Source: DATFNI01 sp963787205 (GTDB lineage Bacteria; Bacteroidota; Rhodothermia; Balneolales; DATFMH01). From it: a stretch of 64,000 bases of DNA. A program made the position numbers and the translations under genes. Each line of letters begins with the position of its first letter. Within the stretch, counting starts at the first letter, position 1. Location of the stretch: contig CAWBCD010000001.1 in NCBI GenBank assembly GCA_963787205.1, positions 186,001-250,000 on the forward strand, given 5' to 3'. Positions 57,609-64,000 of this stretch are shown here, piece by piece. A model generated the notes under the pieces. That model had not been told where the DNA came from and ran no database searches. It was given only the letters and a program-made list of their open reading frames with translations.

Positions 57609-58394
57609 ATGTACACACTTAAACAATATCTTGCTATAACTTTGTTCTTGGCTGCAACATTTGGATTTGCAGTTACATCGGTTAGTCAGTCTATCGAAGA
57701 ATCAGCTGCCGGTGATTTACCGCTCCCGAGTGTTTTGTTTAAAAAACACATCGATGCCGTTGGAGGCGAGCAATCTATCCGGGCTCACACCTCACAAACC
57801 ATTCATGGCAAATTGCTTATCAAGGCCATGGGTATTGAAGGGAATTTAGAAGTGCTTGCAGCGGCGCCGAACAAAATTAGAACTACGATCGAGCTGGGAC
57901 AGTACGGAAAAAGCCGCTCGGGTTACAACGGCACGGTTGGCTGGAGTATGGATCCTATGTCAGGCAACAGGATTCTGGAGGGAGAGGCCTTGCAACAAAT
58001 GATCGCACGCGCCGATTTTTACGGTAATAGTTTGAACTTAGGCAAAGATGCTGTTAAACAGGAAACAGTCCAAACGGTACCCTTTGAAGACGGTGAACAG
58101 TATAAAGTATTACTGGTAGATGCCAACGGAGAAGAGAGCTACCTGTACTTTTCCAAAGCAACCGGCTTGCTGAGCGGTATGGACAGGATGGAAACAGGCC
58201 CGATGGGCAAAATGCCTACGCAAATTCGCCTGGGCAACTACGTTGAATCCGACGGTGTAAAAACGGCACGCAAGATTACAAGTTCACAAAACGGAGGCGA
58301 AACAATTATAGAAATAGATTCCGTTTCTTATAACGCCCTTGCCGAAAATGCATTTGAATTGCCGGCGGAAATTCAAAGCAAGGTAAGCCAGTAA
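57609..58394 (+). CDS. Exported outer-membrane lipoprotein-sorting-like protein
   Basis: A 261-residue exported protein (signal peptide about 1-26, ending VSQS). Residues about 40-260 form alternating beta strands (IRAHTSQTIHGKLLIKAM, GYNGTVGWSMDPMSG, QYKVLLVDANGEESYLYF) like LolA/LolB or MlaC-type lipid-binding folds. Similar proteins are often encoded next to ABC operons in Bacteroidota. It is 97 bases after the permease, same strand, and 20 bases before the esterase. A GGAGAG ribosome site is at 57596-57601. Confidence 0.75.
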   Translation: MYTLKQYLAITLFLAATFGFAVTSVSQSIEESAAGDLPLPSVLFKKHIDAVGGEQSIRAHTSQTIHGKLLIKAMGIEGNLEVLAAAPNKIRTTIELGQYGKSRSGYNGTVGWSMDPMSGNRILEGEALQQMIARADFYGNSLNLGKDAVKQETVQTVPFEDGEQYKVLLVDANGEESYLYFSKATGLLSGMDRMETGPMGKMPTQIRLGNYVESDGVKTARKITSSQNGGETIIEIDSVSYNALAENAFELPAEIQSKVSQ

Positions 58395-58426
58395 CTTTTA
58401 TAATTGGGGGGAATTTGAAAGTAACA

Positions 58427-59293
58427 ATGGTTCAAAAAATAGTGCTTTGCATATTCGCTATGATCTCCTGGCTCGGTGTTGCAGGTGTAAAAGGGCAGGA
58501 CCAGGTTTCATTGCGGAGCACCGCTACTCATGTATTGTATTCGGAGCAGCTCCAGCAACATTATTTAGTTGATGTTTTTTTGCCTAAAGGATACCAGGCT
58601 AAAAAATCTGAATTCCAGTTTCCAAAATATCCGGTTATTTATGTTCTGAATAGCCGGCCGAATGCGGTGATGGCTGCGATGCTGCGGCACGTTTCTGAAA
58701 TGTCGAGAGAGATCATTGTCGGGATCGGTTTTGCAGACAAGGACGGCAACCCCGTTGATTCATTTGCAGCCTATACCCGTGATCTCACTCCCACTCCTGA
58801 TGACGATTGGGCGCAGGCAGCAACTGCCGGACGAGGAGGACGCGCAGAGGACTTTATTCACTTTATCAACGATGAGGTGAAGCCGCTCATCAATAAGACT
58901 TACAATGTAAATAAATACAACCAGACATTAGTAGGACACTCTTTTGGCGGGTTATTTGGCCTGTACGTTTTGTTCAATCACAGTGATTCTTTTAACAGGT
59001 ATGTCATTGCCAGTCCGTCTTTGTGGTGGGATGACGCAGTCATTTTTAAAATGGAGGAAAAATACGCAAGCACTCATGCAAACCTGGCTAAGAAGGTATT
59101 CCTCTCTGTTGGCTCAAAGGAATTTGCAAGCGGTCCCCAAGGTATGATTGATAATGCCAGAAAAATGGCTGAGAAGCTTAAGAGCAGAAACTACCCGGAT
59201 TTGAAGCTGTCGTTTAAGATTTTCGAAGATGAAACGCATCTGTCTGTCGTTGGCATTTCTATCCAAAAAGGAATTGAAGCAGTGTTTCAATAA
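58427..59293 (+). CDS. Exported alpha/beta-hydrolase esterase (PF00756-type)
   Basis: A 288-residue exported protein (signal peptide about 1-24, ending VKGQD). Catalytic serine in GHSFGG (about 172-177) with GLFGLYVLFNH following, oxyanion-side motif YPVIYVLNSR, and an Asp/His pair expected in KIFEDETHLSV (His at the end). This is the IroE/esterase-D branch that cleaves ester bonds of siderophores, mycolates or carbohydrate esters. A TTG at 58415 is an alternative start next to GGGGGGA. Substrate unknown; coupling to the ABC operon suggests an envelope role. Confidence 0.85.
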   Translation: MVQKIVLCIFAMISWLGVAGVKGQDQVSLRSTATHVLYSEQLQQHYLVDVFLPKGYQAKKSEFQFPKYPVIYVLNSRPNAVMAAMLRHVSEMSREIIVGIGFADKDGNPVDSFAAYTRDLTPTPDDDWAQAATAGRGGRAEDFIHFINDEVKPLINKTYNVNKYNQTLVGHSFGGLFGLYVLFNHSDSFNRYVIASPSLWWDDAVIFKMEEKYASTHANLAKKVFLSVGSKEFASGPQGMIDNARKMAEKLKSRNYPDLKLSFKIFEDETHLSVVGISIQKGIEAVFQ

Positions 59294-59765
59294 ACGAGTG
59301 CTGCTTAAAGTGAAAGACAGACGTTTAAGTGAAATTACAATACGATTCACTTGGCAACTGCTAACGAGTGTTTCAAGTCAGACTTACCGAATACTTGGGG
59401 CAGATGGACGCGGTTTGGGTCTTCCATTTTCAAAATCTCAGGCTCGCCGCTTTAACTCCTGGTCGTTAGGGAATAAAAAATTAAGAAAGACAATTTTACC
59501 AGGAACTATTGGTCAACCAGCAAATCAAACCGTCCGCATAAATATTCGGTCAACGTTTGCTGTGAGCCATAATAATTCTCAATAAACAACGTACCATCAA
59601 GTTTCTGGAATAGCATTATAATGCTAACTAAGAGTCCTTCATGTTATCTTACCTATCAACCATCTCAACTTGAGCATGCAGAGAGGATTACATGAACAGA
59701 GTTGATGGCATGTCATTGCAATAAGCCATTTAATGGGGGGTACCGCCCTGATATAATGTGAAATT
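59294..59765. other. Intergenic region
   Basis: About 470 bases without a convincing gene. A frame at 59400-59450 reads GRGLGLPFSKS, similar to a histidine-kinase G2 box, but nothing else supports a kinase. No repeats. Confidence 0.4.
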
Positions 59766-60822
59766 ATGACGAAGAAACAAACCAAACGAATACTCAGAAT
59801 AGTACTGCTTATTGGAACCATAACCTCCATGTTTTTCGTACCATGGATTTTGGTAAGGGCCTGGTTGGCGCCACTGCCTGACACGGTTCAGGAACAAGTA
59901 AAGGATGCCATTGATCTTGGGTTTGATGGGATTATTGTGTATGTGGATGAGGCGGGCAAACCACCGGCATTTTATGCAGCCGGCTGGAAAAACAGGGAGA
60001 ACCGGATACCGGCCGACCCGCATGCCTTATTCAAGATTGCCAGTATCGGCAAATTATATGATGCTGTTGCCATCACCAAATTGGTACATGCCGGGCGTTT
60101 GTCTCTGGATAGTACACTTGCCTGGTACATGCCGGAACTGGTGGGAAGAATTGAATATGCACATAAAATAACCCTGAGAATGATGGTGGAGCATCGGAGT
60201 GGCATTCCCAGTGTAACGAACACCCCAAATTTTTGGACAAATCCACCCAAAAGCAGTAAAGAAGCACTGGGACGAGTACTTGATATGCCGGCTGACTTTA
60301 AACCAGGGGAAGACTATGAATATTCCAATACCAATTATTTGTTGATATCTGAAATCATTAAAAAGGTGACGGGAGAGAGCAATTTCCAATATATCAGGGA
60401 GGCAATTTTAAACCCTCTCGGACTTAAACATACCTTCGGTTCGATTCATGATGTGAATATGGACGATGTGATGAGCGGCTATTACGTTGGCGTAGACCAC
60501 GATATTAAGACGGTCGATTATGGCTCCATGGTGGCTACAGCACAGGATGTGGGGATATTCTTGCGGGCATTAAACGATGGCTCACTTGTTTGATAAAGGG
60601 GAACAGGAAATCTATTCCTCCATTTACGTGTACAATCATGCGGGTCTGGTTCCCGGCTACCAGAGTTTTGCAAAATACTACAAAGACATCGACACAGTTG
60701 TCATTCAATTTGTGAATACAACGAATTTTGATGGATATACCTGGAATTTATCGCAAATCGTATATAATCGTATTGTAAAAATTCTGAGAAGGGAAAAAGC
60801 TCATAGCATTTTGCATAAGTAA
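59766..60822 (+). pseudogene. Class C beta-lactamase-like serine hydrolase, frameshift
   Basis: The first frame (59766-60593) carries a membrane-anchor helix (about 10-32), the SxxK motif FKIASIGK, YEYSNTN (YxN), and ends at LNDGSLV. The second frame (60577-60822) continues as LFDKGEQEIYSS with NHAGLVPGY (HxG motif) and a C-terminus typical of the family. One extra base near 60585-60590 breaks it; intact length would be 351 residues. The protein would be a membrane-anchored esterase or peptidase of the beta-lactamase class C fold. No beta-lactam resistance can be inferred. Confidence 0.83.
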
Positions 60823-60861
60823 TGGCAGGGAAAGCGCTAAACATCAAGGTTTGTAGCCCGC

Positions 60862-60882
60862 TCAAACTGCGCAGCGGTTTGA
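60862..60882. terminator. Hairpin, possible terminator
   Basis: TCAAACTGC and GCGGTTTGA form a 9-bp stem with one G-U pair and a GCA loop. It lies 40 bases after the hydrolase stop; no T-run follows, so termination is uncertain. Confidence 0.4.
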
Positions 60883-61040
60883 CAGGAGAGCACCACGCAA
60901 TTTGCCACTGTTCATACAATTTATCGTTCTAATCCGGAATAGAGTAATTTAACGTGAGTTCGAGATAAGAAAATGAAGAATTGGAATAGAAACGATGGCA
61001 AAACGGTTCATACAACACCCCACTCACTCCCCTTGCCCGC

Positions 61041-62708
61041 AGATTCCCGATCTCACAGACTGTGTCATAATCTGGCAAAGAATTTTATCTTTGAAGAAAC
61101 TATAAATACCAGTTATGGCCTATAAATACGGAAATCGCGAGCAAATTACTTTTTTACCTGATTGCATAGAAAATTATGTTACCGAAGCGGATCCTGTACG
61201 GGCCTATGATGCGTTTATAGATGCCTTAGATCTGGGGGAATTAGGCTTAAATCTTGACGATAGTCAGCTTGGTCCTTCCAGTTACAATCCGGTTACGATG
61301 TTAAAAATATTAGTCTATGGGTATTCCTACGGATGGCGGAGTTCAAGAAAGCTGGAGCGGGCGCTTTATCATAATTTATCGTTTATGTGGTAGGCCGGTG
61401 GGTTAAAACCGGATCATAAGACCCTTGCTAATTTTCGCAAAGATAATAAAGGGGTTCTCTCAAAGGTACTCAAAGGGTGTGTCCGGATGTGTATGAGCCT
61501 GGATTTAATAGTCGGAAATGTCTTGTTTGTGGATGGCAGTAAAATACGGGCCAATGCCGGCAAGAGTCAGACCAAGGGCAAAGCCGGCTTACAAAACCAA
61601 TTGACCAGGATAGAGGAACGGATCGAGGAGCTTTTGACCCGGTGCGAGCAAGTAGACGAGCAGGAATCGGGCAGTCTGGTTAAAATGAAACGAGAGCTGA
61701 AGAATAAGAGCAAACTCAAACAGAAAATTATATCCCTGGCCAAAGAGCTGAAAGGGGAGGAACAGGTCAATGTGACCGATCCGGAGTGTAAAATCATGAA
61801 AGCTCGTCAAGGCTCTCACGCCTCGTATAACAGTCAACTTGTGGTAGATGATGCGCAAGGGCTTATTGTATCTACCCAGGCGATTAGTGAGGGAACCGAT
61901 CACAATCAGTTGGCCCAACAGATTGCCAATGCCGAGGAAGCGATGGGACACCCCAGCCGGGTAAGCTGTGCCGATGCCGGTTACTCCAGTGTCGATGCCT
62001 TAAAGCCGTTAGTCGATCAAGCGGATCGCAAGGTTATTGTTCCCAATGAGCGGCAGGCGCAAAAGCGACCAAAACCGCCCTCTCGGTTTAATAAAACCCA
62101 CTTTACCTACCATAGCGAAACCGATACCTATACCTGTCCGGCGGGAAAGGAATTATACTTTTCCTATCAGGCGAAGGGCTCCAATAAACTCACGTATCGG
62201 ATGAGGAACTATAAAGAGTGTCTGAAGTGTGCTCATTACGGGCAATGCACCACGGCCAAAAAGGGGCGGACCCTCTATCGTCTTGTGAACGAAGAAACCT
62301 ATCAGAAATTAAAAAACACCTACCAGAGCGAGGAAGCCCAGCGGGTGTACCGCCGCCGGAAAATGCGGGTGGAACATCCCTTTGGTCACATCAAAAGGAA
62401 TTTAGGGGTATCGGCCTTTTTGCTTCGGGGGCTCGGGGGAGTTAATGCTGAATTAAGTCTGTTGGCCAGTTGTTTTAATATATCGCGGGTAATTACTCTG
62501 CTGGGCGGAGTTCAACCGATGATAAAAGCCCTTAAACAGGCCACTTAGTCGGGAAAGGATCACGTGCGGGTGAAAGTTAGACGATTTTTATAGGTTTTAT
62601 GTTCTCGTGCGAAAAAACATCCCCCGGATTACTCAACACCGTCAAAATAAATAACTCGGACCCTCTCTCTAAAAATTATTATGACACAGTCTGTCAGATC
62701 GGGAATCT
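61041..62708 (+). mobile_element. IS1182-family insertion sequence
   Basis: Inverted repeats of about 31 bases (left AGATTCCCGATCTCACAGAC... from 61041; right ends with GATCGGGAATCT at 62708, one mismatch) flank a single transposase (61115-62548). A 4-base target repeat is not clean (CCGC at left, CCGT at right). Confidence 0.9.
61115..62548 (+). pseudogene. IS1182 transposase with in-frame TAG
   Basis: The N-terminal part (to 61390) ends LYHNLSFMW followed by TAG at 61391-61393. The same frame then continues AGGLKPDHKTLANFRK to a stop at 62548 (477 codons in total). In relatives the position of TAG is a Leu/Thr residue in a conserved W-L-T-G-G-L-K-P-D segment, so TTG to TAG is the simplest change. 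Catalytic residues: VDGSKIRANAGKS, VSCADAGYSS, RRKMRVEHPFGHIKRNLG. The element cannot make full-length transposase unless TAG is suppressed. Confidence 0.88.
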
Positions 62709-63004
62709 CCGTGAGTTGCAAGCGTCTACACCCGGAGAGATTCTCCCATCCGCGGGAATAGTGGTAGGTGAGTGGGTACTTATATCGAACTCATGTTAAT
62801 TATGTATTTATCCAATCGATTCGATTAGGGTAACCGGCCTCTCTTCCCTTCTTATTCCAGGAAAAGAGCGTATAAATGATTGAATTATTTGGAATAACCT
62901 GTGATATATATAAGGTTTGTCCATTAGAATGTAACGCTTGTACGGTTAGAGATTCCCATCTTGTGTACGTAAAAGAACTTCAATCAACCCAAAAGGTGAA
63001 CAAT

Positions 63005-63649
63005 ATGAAACGATCAACGCAAACGATTGTTTCCAGCTTTACGATTCTAATCGTAGCCATTAGCCTGGCAGGCTGCGCTTCGACCGGAATGCAGCGGTCA
63101 AAAGATACACGAACTTCCATGAAGGCAATGGACAACGATATACAATCCGTTGCCACTCAGTTAGATGCCACCAATGCATCGCTGGATGCTCTAATGATGC
63201 CTAATCAGGCTGACGTTAAGAAGGCCTTTAATTCATTTACTGACAATGCATCAAAAATGGAGGGCATGCAGAAAGATTTTGCCAAAAACGCCGAAGAGAT
63301 GAAGGCGCGCGGCAAAGACTATTTCGCAGAATGGCAAAAGGATGGCTCTGCATATAAAAACCCGCAGATACAGCAACTGAGTGAACAACGCCGGGCAAAA
63401 CTCGGTGATATATATGGACAAATAGCTGAAAATAGTGTGGGCGTAAATGCTGCATTTACCTCTTATGTGTCCGACATCAAGGAAATCCAGATGTACCTTT
63501 CGAACGATTTAACTCCAAAAGGAATCGAAGCCATTTCTCCGACATCCAGAAAGGTCGTCGATGACGGAAACAATCTTAAAGATGCTATAAAGAATGTTCA
63601 AACAGCCATTCAAAAGGCAAGAGAATCTATGTCACAGACTGGTTCGTAG
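63005..63649 (+). CDS. DUF2959-family lipoprotein
   Basis: A 214-residue lipoprotein (lipobox SLAGC, about residues 17-21). The rest is almost entirely alpha-helical coiled-coil (STGMQRSKDTRTSMKAMDND, MEGMQKDFAKNAEEMKARGK, KNVQTAIQKARESMSQ), the pattern of DUF2959. Start ATG 63005 is chosen over the upstream frame because a signal peptide begins there. A possible hairpin follows at 63693-63724. Role unknown; probably envelope stress. Confidence 0.87.
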   Translation: MKRSTQTIVSSFTILIVAISLAGCASTGMQRSKDTRTSMKAMDNDIQSVATQLDATNASLDALMMPNQADVKKAFNSFTDNASKMEGMQKDFAKNAEEMKARGKDYFAEWQKDGSAYKNPQIQQLSEQRRAKLGDIYGQIAENSVGVNAAFTSYVSDIKEIQMYLSNDLTPKGIEAISPTSRKVVDDGNNLKDAIKNVQTAIQKARESMSQTGS

Positions 63650-63740
63650 ACAGAAAATGCACTACACCATTTTAACCAACTTAATAGAAAAGACTTTGCA
63701 AAACCGTTCTTTTGCAAGGCCTTTTCATGTAAATAAATCT

Positions 63741-63929
63741 ATGAAAAACGAAATTGGATTTAATGCTGATTGGAACAAAAAAATGAGCAAACTGAAACAA
63801 AAATTTGCCGTTCTAACCGATGATGACCTCTCTTTAGAAGAAGGTAAAGAGGATAAAATGGTAACCCATCTCCAGATTAAACTCGAAGAATCACAAGAAA
63901 TGGTATATAAAATAATTTCGAACTTATAA
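63741..63929 (+). CDS. CsbD-like stress protein
   Basis: A 62-residue protein similar to CsbD/YjbJ small stress proteins: NADWNKKMSKLKQKFAVLTD, DDLSLEEGKEDKMVTHLQIK. The start ATG 63741 is used; upstream residues of the longer frame have no family match. CsbD proteins rise under general stress in many bacteria. It sits 91 bases after the DUF2959 gene, same strand. Confidence 0.8.
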   Translation: MKNEIGFNADWNKKMSKLKQKFAVLTDDDLSLEEGKEDKMVTHLQIKLEESQEMVYKIISNL

Positions 63930-64000
63930 AATCCGGGATAAGTCAATTGGACTGATTATTTATAATGAAACTAAACTTAAATAAAACAAGATAATATCAT

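Noticed and set aside
59400..59450. Histidine-kinase-like GRGLGLPFSKS
   Set aside because: No other kinase motif before or after; likely chance similarity.
1..64000. CRISPR array or rRNA operon
   Set aside because: No regular spaced repeats and no rRNA sequence seen in the window.

Overview
The window looks like a chromosomal segment from a member of the Bacteroidota/FCB group. It has a SusC/SusD outer-membrane pair, a DUF3098 protein, lamin-tail-domain and DUF4038 exported proteins, weak Shine-Dalgarno use in many genes, and exported proteins ending their signal peptides in a Q/A-Q site. The mixture resembles Balneolota/Rhodothermota-type genomes, but this placement is inference; there is no rRNA and only one tRNA (Val, CAC).

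Layout. 1-4.6 kb: 5' part of a large lamin-tail/Fn3 exported protein, a DAACS symporter, a DUF92 membrane protein and a DUF3098 protein (all minus). 4.8-12.6 kb (plus): Maf, a TPR lipid/periplasmic protein and a GATase-like exported protein in overlapping frames, MazG, then a coupled BNR-repeat exported protein and a GH3-family protein. 12.7-17.4 kb (minus): SusD then SusC. 18-24.4 kb (minus): DinB-like protein and alanine racemase, then an operon of Na+/solute symporter (frameshifted), GNAT acetyltransferase, ornithine/alanine-type racemase and M20 amidohydrolase, which together look like an amino-acid racemisation/acylation/deacylation module. A tRNA-Val and a GH140-like DUF4038 protein follow.

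27.1-47.5 kb (all plus) is the most striking part: a slipin, an M50-CBS protease and a HAD hydrolase coupled by overlap; a GH15 glucoamylase, a sugar porter and acetate kinase; a PRC-barrel protein, a YihY-type membrane protein, phosphoketolase, DUF2254, an internally deleted class I fructose-bisphosphate aldolase, a phosphomannomutase-like HAD, a Met/Gly-rich mini membrane protein, a CPA1 Na+/H+ antiporter and a P3A proton ATPase. As a unit it could turn glucan into acetyl-phosphate and ATP and manage membrane potential and pH. Several members are broken (ackA, yihY, aldolase) and a relic of a second sugar porter lies inside, so the island appears to be decaying in this strain or the assembly carries single-base errors.

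47.6-64 kb is accessory DNA: a structured region resembling the 5' half of a group II intron ending at a small monooxygenase-like gene; a cyclopropane-synthase-like methyltransferase and a DUF481 porin-like protein; a serine hydrolase relic hit by a nested IS4-type element with a 9-bp target duplication; two integron-cassette-like boundary motifs around a small membrane gene; a GntR(YtrA-type)-ABC transporter operon with two exported proteins; a frameshifted class C beta-lactamase-like hydrolase; an IS1182-type element with a nonsense codon; and a DUF2959 lipoprotein with a CsbD-like stress protein.
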